DNA of 64,000 nucleotides from Bryobacterales bacterium (GTDB lineage Bacteria > Acidobacteriota > Terriglobia > Bryobacterales > Bryobacteraceae), in NCBI GenBank assembly GCA_003166865.1, contig PMUP01000064.1:36765-100764 (forward strand). Direction: 5' to 3'. The notes beneath the pieces were generated by a model. That model was given only the letters and a program-made list of their open reading frames with translations, was not told the origin of the DNA and did not search any database. The stretch's first letter is position 1. Each line of letters starts with the position of its first letter. Positions 33,207 to 42,134 of this stretch are shown here, one piece after another. The position numbers were made by a program, and so were the translations under genes.

Positions 33207-33983
33207 ATGCTCTCGAAGATTGGTCTGGTGGGCTGGATGCTTTTGTCCCCCGCGCTCTCGCCTTTACCGGCGCAATGGTTGAAACTCCCAGACAAGTCAA
33301 TTCCACGGACCAAGGACGGCAAACCGAATCTGACGGCGCCGACGCCACACAAAGCGGATGGCAAGCCCGACCTATCGGGAATTTGGATCGTGCCCGGACC
33401 GAAGTATTTGCAGAATCTCGCGGCCGACCTGAAGCCGGGCGACGTGCCGATGCAACCGTGGGCTGCGGCGCTCACGAAAGAACGAACGACCGGCGTGCAC
33501 GCGGTGGAGGAATCGGATGCGAACTGTTTGCCGCAGGGCGTTCCCAAGATCAACGTGACGCCGGTGCCGTTCAAGATCGTTCAAAATCCGGATGAGGTCA
33601 TCATTCTTTACGAAGCGTTCGGGCTGTACCGGCAGGTGTTCATGGACGGTCGCGAGCTGCCGAAGGACCCGAACCCCACGTGGATGGGTTACTCGGTGGG
33701 TAAGTGGGATGGAGATGCATTAGTCGTCGAGACGTCAGGCTTCAATGGCAAGACTTGGTTGGATCAGGTGGGCCATCCGGCGACGGAAGCATTGCACGTG
33801 ACGGAGCGCTTTCGCAGGCCGGATTTCGGACACTTGACGATCGAAGTTACGATCAACGACCCGAAGGCGTACACAAAGCCGTGGACGGTGATGGAAGCGA
33901 TGCAATATCTGCCGGACACTGACTTACTCGAATTTGTGTGCAACGAGAACAACCGGGATCTTCCCCACTTAGTGACTAAGTAA
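33207..33983 (+). CDS. exported WDGDTLVV-family protein
   Basis: A 258-residue protein with a signal-like N-terminus (ending PLPAQW), a middle section GKPDLSGIWIVPGPKY, and the family core GYSVGKWDGDALVVETSGF, ERFRRPDFGHLTIEVTINDP and FVCNENNRD. It aligns by eye over the core with the protein at 18271-18993. A TATAAT (33194-33199) lies just ahead of the ATG, so the mRNA may have almost no leader; no good -35 was seen. Its 3' end is 7 nt from that of a convergent paralogue. Function unknown. Confidence 0.72.
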   Translation: MLSKIGLVGWMLLSPALSPLPAQWLKLPDKSIPRTKDGKPNLTAPTPHKADGKPDLSGIWIVPGPKYLQNLAADLKPGDVPMQPWAAALTKERTTGVHAVEESDANCLPQGVPKINVTPVPFKIVQNPDEVIILYEAFGLYRQVFMDGRELPKDPNPTWMGYSVGKWDGDALVVETSGFNGKTWLDQVGHPATEALHVTERFRRPDFGHLTIEVTINDPKAYTKPWTVMEAMQYLPDTDLLEFVCNENNRDLPHLVTK

Positions 33984-33990
33984 CTGCCAC

Positions 33991-34761
33991 CTAGCGCGCC
34001 GAGCACGGAGTTGGACTCCAGCCGGAAGCATCGGGAAGCTTCCGAAAATTCGTGTTCAACAGGACGGACTGCGTCAGGTACTGCGAGTCTTCGATGACGG
34101 TGGTGAGAAGAATGGACTGCCAACCGTTAGGCTCGCTGGTCACGTCGAAGTATTCGGTCAGCACGGCGTTGGCGCCATAAGGCACACCGTTCTTGCGCAA
34201 GTAACCGGGGCGCATGTGAGCGGTGACGACTTTCAAACTGCCTCCATGAATGGGACCGGGCATGTGCGGCGGAATTTTAGTGCGCACGAAATCCCACTGA
34301 GCGGTGGACGTGCCTTGCCACTGCGGATCGCCCGTCTCGATCTTAGAGCCGCGAAAATGGAACAAGCGGCTTTGTGTTCCGGCATCGGTGTCCATGCGCA
34401 GCGTGTTGTCGTCCTGCCAAGTAATGTGCAGATGCGTAGGCATTCGCATGACCCCCGCCGCGCCGTAGGCCTTGCATTGATCGCCGCTGGCTTCGTCCTT
34501 GGCGGGGTCCCAGGCGTTTGCGAGCTTGCGGCCTTCCGGGTTGAGCGGGATACCGGGGAAATCGCCCTTCTTGGGAGTGACCATGCGCCAGCGCCAATCC
34601 TGCGTGACGACCGCGGTCCAGTAGCCGGTGAGATCGATGGGCGCTTCTTCGCGGGCAGATTTTTGCACGACGGACTTTGCGACAGGCGGGGCAGCTTCTT
34701 CCTCCTGGGCGTAGAGGCAGCTCACTGTCAGGAGTGCCGCGAGAAAGATGTGTCGTCTCAT
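33991..34761 (-). CDS. exported WDGDTLVV-family protein, divergent member
   Basis: A 256-residue protein with a signal peptide (MRRHIFLAALLTVSCLYA). It shares with the N-terminal domain of the next gene the segments DLTGYWTAVVTQDWRWR, CKAYGAAGVMRMP, WQGTSTAQWD, GYLRKNGVPYG, LTEYFDV and VIEDSQYLTQ. The WDGDTLVV box itself has degenerated to QWDFVRTK. Its ATG overlaps the stop of the metallo-beta-lactamase fusion gene by 4 nt, so the two are co-translated and their products may interact in the periplasm. Confidence 0.7.
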   Translation of the reverse strand: MRRHIFLAALLTVSCLYAQEEEAAPPVAKSVVQKSAREEAPIDLTGYWTAVVTQDWRWRMVTPKKGDFPGIPLNPEGRKLANAWDPAKDEASGDQCKAYGAAGVMRMPTHLHITWQDDNTLRMDTDAGTQSRLFHFRGSKIETGDPQWQGTSTAQWDFVRTKIPPHMPGPIHGGSLKVVTAHMRPGYLRKNGVPYGANAVLTEYFDVTSEPNGWQSILLTTVIEDSQYLTQSVLLNTNFRKLPDASGWSPTPCSAR

Positions 34762-36473
34762 TTGCTGCTTCCTAGACTGCGATAAACAGCTTCAACGAAG
34801 GCCGTACTCGAGCCGTAGCGCGGATCGTAATCTTCGGTGGGCCGGGCGGCTTTCACTTCTTCGAGCGTCCTGCCACGCTTGAGCAAGTCCGCGATGCGAT
34901 CACGAATGATGGTGACCATGTCGCGATACTCCACCACGTCGGCTTCATCGCAGATCCGGCCGTGGCCAGGCACAACGAGCGTACCGCCTTCCTGCAGCGC
35001 CGCGGGCACCGTGATATCAATAATGCGATTCAGCGCATCAATAATTCCCTGAATGCTGCCGCCGCGATCAAGATCGATAACCGGGTAACTGGTGGTGACG
35101 AAAATGTCGCCAGTGCTGACGACGTCGGAGCCGCGGAAGAAGACCAGACTATCGCCGTCGGTGTGGGCCGCGGGCTGATGGAACAGGACCACGGGCTCGC
35201 CGTTGAAGTACAGATCCTTCTGTTTGCCCCGGTAGACATCGGTGGGAAGAGCGCCGAAAGGAGCGGCAGGCTGCTTGCCGGCGGGCGCGCTCATGCGGTC
35301 GAGCACGGTCTGGTGGGCTATGATTGCGGCGCCTTTGTCGAGTCCTTTGATGTCGTCGGCAACATCGCCGCCGGTGATGGTATTGCCGGCTTTACCGAAA
35401 GCCTCGTTGCCGCCGGTGTGATCGGGATGAACATGCGTGTTGAGGATGTAATGGATGGGCTTGTCCGTAAATTTCCGGATAGCGGCCAGCGCCTGATCGC
35501 TCATTTCCGCGAGGCCAGTGTCGACCAGCAAAACGCCATCGTTCCCGATCTGGAGCGTGATGTTGCCGCCGTCGCCAGCGAGCATATAGATGTTCTTTTG
35601 GACTGGGAGAATTTCGAGGCCTGTTGTGGCTTCAGGCGGCGAACCAATCTGCTTGGGGCCCGGGGGTATCGCATAGCCCGGATACATTGTTTCTGCGCCG
35701 CCCATGGCCGTCGCCGCGGGCAGCCCGTATTTAGCGGGAAATTCCTGAATGTCGGTGTTGGTTCCAGGCAGGTGATGCGGGACTGCGCCCTCGGGCCGAA
35801 CGACTTCTTCGACCGGCTCGCACGGGAACGGCTCGAGCTGTTGCTGCGGATCCAAGACATAGCCCGAGGTCCTGAGTAACGGCTCGGTGAGATAGACGGG
35901 ATCGTCGATGTAGGTGAGCAGCGTGAGATAGTCGCCGTGACGCGCGAAGTGTTCGGTGAGGGTGGCTTCGTCGCTGCGCGGAACGCCGTTGCGCCGGATA
36001 TAGTTCCACTTAAGATGCGTGGTGGCGATGGTAAGGACGTTGCCGTTCCATTGCCCCGTGGAAAAACCTTGCCAGGTGTGGCGCGCGTACTTGGATGGAT
36101 GCGGGCGGCCGTCCATCCAGATGGTGCGCTCGACGCTCCAGGCATAACTGCGAATGCGAACCGCGATCACTTTTTGCGTGGTCGGATCTTCTTCGGTCCA
36201 AATGCGCATCGGAAAACCAGCGCGGCTGAACAGATAGTCGGCGCCGTGCGGAATACATTGGCGTTCCGGAATCGTCTGCGTGGACGCTTCCCAACTGTTG
36301 GCCTTCAGGCGCGCGGCGTTGTTGATCGGAAGGCCGAGATAGTCGCCGAGTTCCGGGCCTGGGAGGCGTTCGAGATAATCCCAGGTGTAACGGCTGGCCC
36401 ATTCGCCAGATAAATCAAGCTGTGCGAAGGCCGGGGCGCATAGAGAAAATAAGATGAGTGATGCGAAGCGCAT
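34758..36473 (-). CDS. exported fusion: WDGDTLVV-family domain plus metallo-beta-lactamase-fold hydrolase
   Basis: A 571-residue protein starting at the ATG at 36473, which gives a signal peptide (MRFASLILFSLCAPAFA). Residues about 20-250 are the same domain as the gene downstream (DLSGEWASRYTW, WQGFSTGQWNGNVLTI, LTEHFARHGDYLTLLTYIDDP). Residues about 300-530 are an MBL fold with zinc ligands HVHPDHTGG, HTDGDSLVFF and VPGHG. The hydrolase part resembles subclass B3/SoxH-like periplasmic MBL proteins; the substrate is unknown. The fusion ties the unknown domain to hydrolytic chemistry. Confidence 0.78.
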   Translation of the reverse strand: MRFASLILFSLCAPAFAQLDLSGEWASRYTWDYLERLPGPELGDYLGLPINNAARLKANSWEASTQTIPERQCIPHGADYLFSRAGFPMRIWTEEDPTTQKVIAVRIRSYAWSVERTIWMDGRPHPSKYARHTWQGFSTGQWNGNVLTIATTHLKWNYIRRNGVPRSDEATLTEHFARHGDYLTLLTYIDDPVYLTEPLLRTSGYVLDPQQQLEPFPCEPVEEVVRPEGAVPHHLPGTNTDIQEFPAKYGLPAATAMGGAETMYPGYAIPPGPKQIGSPPEATTGLEILPVQKNIYMLAGDGGNITLQIGNDGVLLVDTGLAEMSDQALAAIRKFTDKPIHYILNTHVHPDHTGGNEAFGKAGNTITGGDVADDIKGLDKGAAIIAHQTVLDRMSAPAGKQPAAPFGALPTDVYRGKQKDLYFNGEPVVLFHQPAAHTDGDSLVFFRGSDVVSTGDIFVTTSYPVIDLDRGGSIQGIIDALNRIIDITVPAALQEGGTLVVPGHGRICDEADVVEYRDMVTIIRDRIADLLKRGRTLEEVKAARPTEDYDPRYGSSTAFVEAVYRSLGSSK

Positions 36474-36498
36474 GCCCAAATCAGAATATCCTAAGCGG

Positions 36499-37671
36499 CT
36501 ATTGCGCGGCGCGGCGACCCCACAGGCGAGTGGACGCGATGTCCGCACCTTGGCGGAGCGCCTTGAGTTTCAACCACACTACGGGTTCAATCACGTACTC
36601 TCTATTGGTAAATGTTCCGAACCCACAGTCCGCACTGGCGATGATGCGCTCGCGGTCGCCGACGACGTTAACGGCCTCTTCCAGCCGGCGCGCGACAACT
36701 TCGGGGTGCTCGACGATGTTGCTGTTGCTCTCGACGACACCGGGCAAAAGCAGCATATGATGGGGCAGCTTGTTGCGGCGCAGAGCTTCAAGTTCGTGCT
36801 GGTGGCGCGGATTGCCGAACTCGATGCTGAGCGCACCGGCGTTGGCCTGATAGAGCACCGGCAAGATGAGCTCGAGCCCTACATCATGAAGATGCGGGCC
36901 GTTCCAGTTGCCCCAGCAGCAGTGCAGGCGCACACGATCGCGCGGAATGCCGTCGATGGCTTCATTGAGCGCAGCCACGTGCATCTCGGCGGCCTTCACG
37001 AATTCCCGATCGGAGAGATCGCGGTAAAACATGGAGCGGTCCATGGCGAGATCGGGCGCGTCGATCTGCAGCACCAGACCGGCGCGATGGATGGCAAGAT
37101 ATTCGTTGCGCATCTCGCGCGCCAGCGCGGTCAAGTAAGATTGCTGCGAATCGTAGTAAGCGTTCAGCATCGTGGTGGAGATGATGCCAGGTGAGGGCGC
37201 GGTCATGAAGGACTCGGCGAAAGCGCCCGCCGCTTTGGCGTTTCTCTGAAAGCGGGCGATCTCCTGCGCGATAACCGACGGGTCTAGATAATGCAGCTCG
37301 GCCTGCGCCTCGGGAGCGTTCTGCATCCGGCTGCGCTTCGGGAAACGGCGCATTAAGTCCTCAACCAAGGCTGGAAATTCTTCGAAGTCGCGTCCACGCC
37401 GGCGTTTTGATTCACCCGCAAAACCGGACATGCGCCGGGGCACGTAGGTTTGGAAGCCGACGCGCTGTTGTTCGCCGTCATTGCCGACGTCGATGCCGGC
37501 CTCCGCCTGCTTGGCGATGACGTGGTGGACGGCGCGGTCCATTTCATCGGCGAGCTCCTGCTCGTCGAGCGGTTTGCCCTCCTCGCGGTCAATCAGTATG
37601 TCGGAAAGCGTTTCGCTGCGCGGGAGGCTGCCGACGTGGGTGGCCAGGATACGGTCGCGACTGAGGATCAT
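36499..37671 (-). CDS. cobalamin-independent methionine synthase II family protein (MetE C-terminal-like)
   Basis: A 390-residue TIM-barrel protein resembling the catalytic half of MetE and epoxyalkane:CoM transferases. It starts ILATHVGSLPRSETLSD and has zinc-site candidates His-Cys in RVRLHCCWGNWNG, a Glu in ALSIEFGNPRH and Cys in IIASADCGFGTFTNREYV. The family transfers methyl or alkyl groups to or from thiols; true methionine synthesis is not assured without the MetE N-terminal half. It is first in a minus-strand set with the MBL fusion (25 nt downstream) and its partner. Confidence 0.82.
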   Translation of the reverse strand: MILSRDRILATHVGSLPRSETLSDILIDREEGKPLDEQELADEMDRAVHHVIAKQAEAGIDVGNDGEQQRVGFQTYVPRRMSGFAGESKRRRGRDFEEFPALVEDLMRRFPKRSRMQNAPEAQAELHYLDPSVIAQEIARFQRNAKAAGAFAESFMTAPSPGIISTTMLNAYYDSQQSYLTALAREMRNEYLAIHRAGLVLQIDAPDLAMDRSMFYRDLSDREFVKAAEMHVAALNEAIDGIPRDRVRLHCCWGNWNGPHLHDVGLELILPVLYQANAGALSIEFGNPRHQHELEALRRNKLPHHMLLLPGVVESNSNIVEHPEVVARRLEEAVNVVGDRERIIASADCGFGTFTNREYVIEPVVWLKLKALRQGADIASTRLWGRRAAQ

Positions 37672-37718
37672 GAGGGTGTTCTTATCATGCCATTACCGGA
37701 GAAAATTACGGGGACCTA

Positions 37719-37747
37719 TTGACAGGCGGGAGCGCTTATGTTAATTT
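37719..37747 (+). promoter_or_regulatory. candidate promoter of the blaI-M56 operon
   Basis: TTGACA at 37719-37724 and TAATTT at 37742-37747 are separated by 17 bp, 19 nt before the blaI start. The -35 is a perfect consensus match and the -10 is weak. A typical BlaI/MecI inverted repeat was not clear. The assignment is by inspection only. Confidence 0.4.
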
Positions 37748-37766
37748 TTACGCATGGTGCTAAGAA

Positions 37767-38174
37767 ATGCGCATCCCTAGGAAGACGGCGGCCCGGACCG
37801 ATCCTGACTTGAGCCGGCGCGAGCGCCAGATTATGGACGTTCTGTTTGCGCGCGGGCGCGCGACGGGTCAGGAAATCCAGGAAGGTTTGCCGGACAATCC
37901 GAACTATTCATCGGTGCGCACGATTCTGCGCGTGCTGGAGCGCAAGGGCTACGTCCGCCACGTCGAAGAGGGGCTCAAATATGTGTACCAGCCGACGGTG
38001 CCACGCGAAGCCGCGAGCCGGTCGGCATTGCAGCGCATCATCAGGACATTTTTTGACGGGTCTGCGAAGGAGGCCGTGGCGGCATTACTCGATCCGGCCG
38101 CGTTCCATCTTAGCGAGAAGGAGTTGAGCGAGTTGGCCCGCGTGATCGATCGTGCAAAGAAGGAGAGGAAATAG
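37767..38174 (+). CDS. BlaI/MecI-family transcriptional repressor
   Basis: A 135-residue winged-helix repressor: LSRRERQIMDVLFARGRATGQEI, then NYSSVRTILRVLERKGYVRH (recognition helix and wing) and YQPTVPREAASRSALQRI, where members of the family are cut by their cognate protease. It is followed 2 nt later by an M56 protease gene, the standard BlaI-BlaR1 arrangement. Acidobacteriota carry many such pairs, mostly not linked to a beta-lactamase, and none is seen here. It presumably represses its own operon. Confidence 0.9.
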   Translation: MRIPRKTAARTDPDLSRRERQIMDVLFARGRATGQEIQEGLPDNPNYSSVRTILRVLERKGYVRHVEEGLKYVYQPTVPREAASRSALQRIIRTFFDGSAKEAVAALLDPAAFHLSEKELSELARVIDRAKKERK

Positions 38175-38176
38175 CA

Positions 38177-39349
38177 ATGTTGGAGTCCTATCTGATTTCT
38201 GTCGCAGCGAAGTCCACCGTCTTGCTAATGACGGGGATGATCTTCTTGCGTTTGTTGCGCAAGCGGGATGCGGAAGTGCGGCACCTGGTTTGCCTGGTGG
38301 CGCTCCTGAGCGCGGCGGTAGCGCCGTTGCTGGCGCTTTGGTCACCGCACTGGAGCTTCCTTATTTCCGTCCCCGCGGGACTGCGGGGCGCCGCAGGCGG
38401 CGGGAACGGGGTGGCAACCGGACTGTTAAGTTGGCCAATCGTGTTCGTGGCAATCTGGGCGCTGGGAGCTCTAGTAATGACGGCCCGCGCGGTGGGCGGT
38501 TGGGTTATGTTGTTGCGCGCTCGCCGCCGGTCGGCACATTTTCAGGATGGCGATGGCGCTGAAGTTCGCATTGGGAACGTGACTACTCCGCTGACTTGCG
38601 GCGTGCTCCGGCCGCTGATTCTTCTTCCTGATACTGCGCGGGATTGGGATGAGTTGCGATTGCGCGCCGTTCTGCTGCACGAATCGGCGCACGTACACCG
38701 CCGCGATTGTGCGGCGAAGTGCGTAGCACAAGCGTCGCGCGCGTTGTTGTGGTGGAACCCCCTGGCGTGGCTTGTCGCGGCTCGCCTGAATCATGAACAA
38801 GAGCTGGCTTGTGATGACGCGGTATTGTCCGCGGGCGTTCCAGCCGATAGCTACGCAACCGTTCTCTTGGATGTGGCGCGCGAGTGTTCCAGCTCGCTGG
38901 TTCTCGGCTGCGCGATGGCCAACAAAAACGCGGCCGCGTTGCGAGAGCGCTTCGCGCATTTGTTTGAATGGCGGCAAGAGGCCGCTCACTCCACTCGCCG
39001 TACAGCGATCGCTATTCCCGTTCTCCTCATCTTACTGACCACCGTCTCCTTCGCCGAGAAGATCTACAAGATTGGGCCGGGAATCGTTGCTCCGAAGGTC
39101 TTGGAGAAAAGCGAGCCGAAATATACGGACGAAGCGAGGGCCGCCAAACTCGAAGGCACCGTGGGGCTAACAATTGTGGTGGGAACCGATCAGCGCGCGC
39201 ACGACATCAAAATTACCAAGTCTCTTGATCCCGGTATGGATGCCAGTGCCATTGCGAGTATCAAGACTTGGCGATTCCAGCCGGGCACGAAGAACGGGAA
39301 ACCTGTGCCGGTTCAGGCCAAAATTGAAGTGAACTTCCACCTACAATAG
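38177..39349 (+). CDS. M56-family (BlaR1-like) membrane metalloprotease with TonB C-terminal domain
   Basis: A 390-residue protein with several N-terminal membrane helices, the zinc site HESAH in LLHESAHVHRRDC, and the M56 segment LNHEQELACDDAVL. After a further helix (IPVLLILLTTVSFA) comes a TonB C-terminal domain (KYTDEARAAKLEGTVGLTIVV, WRFQPGTKNGKPVPVQAKI) instead of a penicillin-binding sensor. It is expected to cleave the BlaI-type repressor upstream in response to an envelope signal. The 3' end overlaps the convergent E2 gene by 9 nt. Confidence 0.88.
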   Translation: MLESYLISVAAKSTVLLMTGMIFLRLLRKRDAEVRHLVCLVALLSAAVAPLLALWSPHWSFLISVPAGLRGAAGGGNGVATGLLSWPIVFVAIWALGALVMTARAVGGWVMLLRARRRSAHFQDGDGAEVRIGNVTTPLTCGVLRPLILLPDTARDWDELRLRAVLLHESAHVHRRDCAAKCVAQASRALLWWNPLAWLVAARLNHEQELACDDAVLSAGVPADSYATVLLDVARECSSSLVLGCAMANKNAAALRERFAHLFEWRQEAAHSTRRTAIAIPVLLILLTTVSFAEKIYKIGPGIVAPKVLEKSEPKYTDEARAAKLEGTVGLTIVVGTDQRAHDIKITKSLDPGMDASAIASIKTWRFQPGTKNGKPVPVQAKIEVNFHLQ

Positions 39350-40465
39350 CTGTGCGCCGGTGAGCGCGTCGGCGACGTCCTTCAAGAAGGCTGCGGCTTG
39401 CGCGCCATCTACAACGCGATGATCGCTCGATAGCGTCATGGTAAGAATTGGCCGGATGGCGGGTTGGCCGTTCACGGGCACGACGCGATCGGCGATGCGG
39501 CCCACGGCGAGGACGGCAGCTTGCGGCGGCGTGATGATCGCGCTAAAAGCATCCACGTCGAACATGCCGAGATTGCTGATGGTGAATGTACCGCCCGTGA
39601 CGTCGGGCGGATGCAGACGGCCGGCTCGGGCGCGCTCGGCCAGGTCTTGCCGCTTCGCGCTGATGTCGGCGAGGCTCGCGGTGTCGGCGTTGGGAATCAC
39701 GGCGCCCACCACGCCATCCTTCACCGCAATCGCGATGCTGATGTTCACGTTGGGATTGAGATGAATTGCGTGGCCGGTCCAGCTCGCATTCATCTTGGGA
39801 TGCTTCACGAGGGCGCGCGCGACGAGAGCGACCAGCAGGTCGGTATGAGTAATCGCCCTGCCATGTTTCTCGCGTGCGGCGATCAAGCCGCTCGCATCGA
39901 TCTCGCGAACCAGGAAGAAGTGCGGAGCCGTGGTCCAGCTTTGAGTAGTGCGCTCGGCCATCAAACGCGCGATGGAACTGAGGCTGGCCGGAGCGGCCGA
40001 TTGCGACGCGGCCTTCTGTGATTCGGCGGCACGCTGCACGTCTTCTCCGCTGATGATCCCGCCAGGGCCGGTTCCGGCTACTTTGCTCAGATCCACGCCG
40101 AGTTCTTGCGCCATACGGCGAGCCTTGGGCGAAACCCTGCCTTGCTCAACCGTCGCCGGACGCGGCGGTCCGGTCATGGTTCGCGCGGCGGGAGCGGCAC
40201 TGACAGCTTCCACAGGCGGCTGCTCGCCCGGCGCAACGATCCACGCGATGGTTTGGCCCACCGGCACGACATCGCCCGCGGCCGCCTTCACGCCTGCAAG
40301 CACGCCGTCAGCCGTCGCTTCTATCTCGAGCACCACTTTGTCGGTTTCGATTTCCGCGAGCGGCTCGCCTTTGACGATCGAGTCGCCTTCCTTCTTGAGC
40401 CAAGAAATGATTTTGCCGGTTTCTTGGGCCATCTCCAGCGCGGGCATGACGATGCTAACGGCCAT
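39341..40465 (-). CDS. short dihydrolipoyl acyltransferase (E2) in the nitrile hydratase cluster
   Basis: A 374-residue E2. It has one lipoyl domain (2-76, Lys43 in EIETDKVVLEIEA), a short linker, a subunit-binding domain (about 110-150, SPKARRMAQELGVDLSKVAG) and a catalytic domain with His349 and Asp353 in DHRVVDG. The MPALEMAQETGKI start resembles acetoin/pyruvate-type E2. It is the last gene of the minus-strand cluster, separated from its likely E1 genes (43422-45414) by nitrile hydratase and M24 genes. The M24 stop is immediately upstream. E3 would come from lpdA or elsewhere. Confidence 0.9.
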   Translation of the reverse strand: MAVSIVMPALEMAQETGKIISWLKKEGDSIVKGEPLAEIETDKVVLEIEATADGVLAGVKAAAGDVVPVGQTIAWIVAPGEQPPVEAVSAAPAARTMTGPPRPATVEQGRVSPKARRMAQELGVDLSKVAGTGPGGIISGEDVQRAAESQKAASQSAAPASLSSIARLMAERTTQSWTTAPHFFLVREIDASGLIAAREKHGRAITHTDLLVALVARALVKHPKMNASWTGHAIHLNPNVNISIAIAVKDGVVGAVIPNADTASLADISAKRQDLAERARAGRLHPPDVTGGTFTISNLGMFDVDAFSAIITPPQAAVLAVGRIADRVVPVNGQPAIRPILTMTLSSDHRVVDGAQAAAFLKDVADALTGAQLL

Positions 40466-41809
40466 CTAGCGAGAGACCACCTGTTCGATGCGAGCGCTGG
40501 CTTCCACCATTTCAACGATACGCTGGGTGGGCGCCGGGTCGTGCTCGCGCGTGGTCGGCAGAGGGCCATCGACGGTGAAGTAGTGCGCGCCGGCGACCAG
40601 CAGCTTTTCGGCCGGGAAGCGCGTGATCACCTCGTGGCCGGTTTCGGTGACCACGATCTCTTCCTCGATGCGCGCGGCGCTCCAGCCATCAGTCGACGGC
40701 CAGAAGGTTTCCAGAGCGAACACCATGCCGGGCTTGATCTCGTGAGAATGTTCGAGCGACACCAGGCGGCTGATGACAGGTTTTTCCCAGATCGCGAGGC
40801 CGATGCCGTGGCCGAACTGCAGCGCGAAAGCTGCTTCTTCATTGGGGAATCCGAACTCCTGCGCCTTGGGCCATACCGAAGCGATTTCGCCGGTAGTGCG
40901 TCCGGGACGGATGAGCGAGATGGCGGCATCCAAGTAATCGCGGCAGCGCGAATAGGCGTCGATCAAAGCGTGCGATGCGTAGCCGATGCTGAAGCAGCGG
41001 TAGTAGCAGGTGCGGTAGCCCATGAACGAATGCAGAATGTCGTAGTACACGGGGTCGCCGGGACGCAGCACGCGATCGGAGAAGACATGCGGATGCGGAT
41101 TGCAGCGCTCGCCGGAAATGGCGTTCACACCTTCCACATATTCGGAACCCAGGTCGTACAGGATCTTATTCACCAGGCCGACGGCCTCGTTTTCGCGCAT
41201 GCCAGGCTTCATCGCGCAGTAGAGATCGTGGTAGGCGGCGTCCACCATCATCGCGGACGTGTTGAGCAGGGAGATCTCGTCTTGCGTTTTGATCACACGG
41301 GCGTCGGACATCAGCTGCTGGCCATCGACGACGTTGATGCCTTCGCGCTGCAGAGCGAACAGGATCGGCGGCTCCACTACATCGATACCGAGGGGCTCTT
41401 TGTGCAGGCCGCGCATCTCCAGCTCGATCTTGATCTTCTTGGCGACATCTTCGGCGCGCCCCATTTCGGGTGACATGGCGCCACGCAACAATGAGATGCC
41501 CGGGCGCGAACGCTCGCCCAGCCAGGGGCAGTTGAGCTGATGATGCTTGGCGGCTGACCCGAAGTCCCAAAGAATCGGCTCGTCATTCTGCGGCAGCAAT
41601 GTAAAGCGGCTGATCTTGTCCTGCGCCCAAGTGCCGATGTGCGTCGCGGTGATGTAGCGCACGTTGTTCATGTCGAAGCAGAGTAAAGCCCCGACCTCGG
41701 ATTTTGCGAGCAGAGCCTTTACGCGCGCCAGGCGCTCCCTGCGCAAGCGATCCATATCGATGCGCTGCTCCCAATCGACTGCCATGGTTCCGTGAGTTTT
41801 CAATGCCAC
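40466..41809 (-). CDS. M24-family creatinase/prolidase-like protein with altered metal site
   Basis: A 447-residue protein with a creatinase N-terminal domain (about 20-170) and a pita-bread domain. The GTG at 41809 follows AAGGAGG by 6 nt, which decides the start. Compared with aminopeptidases, the first Asp (257, VYYDIL), His334 (FGHGIGL), Glu367 (FALETF) and Glu382 (RIEEEIVV) are in place. The second Asp, 11 residues after the first, is Cys268 (YRTCYYR). Non-peptidase members such as creatinase or DMSP lyase DddP also depart from the standard site. The product may be a hydrolase or lyase of a small nitrogen compound rather than a peptidase (inference). Confidence 0.75.
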   Translation of the reverse strand: MALKTHGTMAVDWEQRIDMDRLRRERLARVKALLAKSEVGALLCFDMNNVRYITATHIGTWAQDKISRFTLLPQNDEPILWDFGSAAKHHQLNCPWLGERSRPGISLLRGAMSPEMGRAEDVAKKIKIELEMRGLHKEPLGIDVVEPPILFALQREGINVVDGQQLMSDARVIKTQDEISLLNTSAMMVDAAYHDLYCAMKPGMRENEAVGLVNKILYDLGSEYVEGVNAISGERCNPHPHVFSDRVLRPGDPVYYDILHSFMGYRTCYYRCFSIGYASHALIDAYSRCRDYLDAAISLIRPGRTTGEIASVWPKAQEFGFPNEEAAFALQFGHGIGLAIWEKPVISRLVSLEHSHEIKPGMVFALETFWPSTDGWSAARIEEEIVVTETGHEVITRFPAEKLLVAGAHYFTVDGPLPTTREHDPAPTQRIVEMVEASARIEQVVSR

Positions 41810-41810
41810 T

Positions 41811-42134
41811 TCATGCCTCCTTCAACAATTCCACCGGTTTCCCGTGCGGCGTATGCCGGTATGCGTCAGCCCAGGCTTCCTTGCGCTCCAGGAGCGCTGC
41901 TTCATTCGTCAATCCCTTGGCCGTCACCAGGCGTTCCAAGGCCGCTAACCAATGCTCGTAGTATCCGAGTGTCGCTTCAGTCTTCAATTCATCGGCAAGC
42001 GCGGCGGACCATTCTTTCCACGTGAAATAACCTTGTTCCGACAGCCTGACGGCAAGCGCAAACGCCTGGGCCTGCCACGGCTCGGCGAAGACGGGATCGC
42101 GTTCGGTCTTCGATATGGAATCAGGCTGGCTCAA
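41811..42134 (-). CDS. nitrile hydratase accessory protein
   Basis: About 107 residues from a TTG at 42134 ([20 protein letters not shown]); no ATG is available and this start overlaps the beta-subunit gene by 14 nt. The core PVFAEPWQAQAFALAVRLSE, then FTWKEWSAALADEL, matches the nitrile hydratase accessory (activator) family, which resembles the N-terminal half of the beta subunit and helps load metal into alpha. It immediately follows the alpha and beta genes, the usual order. Confidence 0.85.
   Translation of the reverse strand: MSQPDSISKTERDPVFAEPWQAQAFALAVRLSEQGYFTWKEWSAALADELKTEATLGYYEHWLAALERLVTAKGLTNEAALLERKEAWADAYRHTPHGKPVELLKEA

Noticed and set aside
40106..41473. 455-codon open frame on the plus strand across the E2 and M24 genes
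   Set aside because: Runs antisense through two conserved genes and their junction; composition is typical of a shadow frame.
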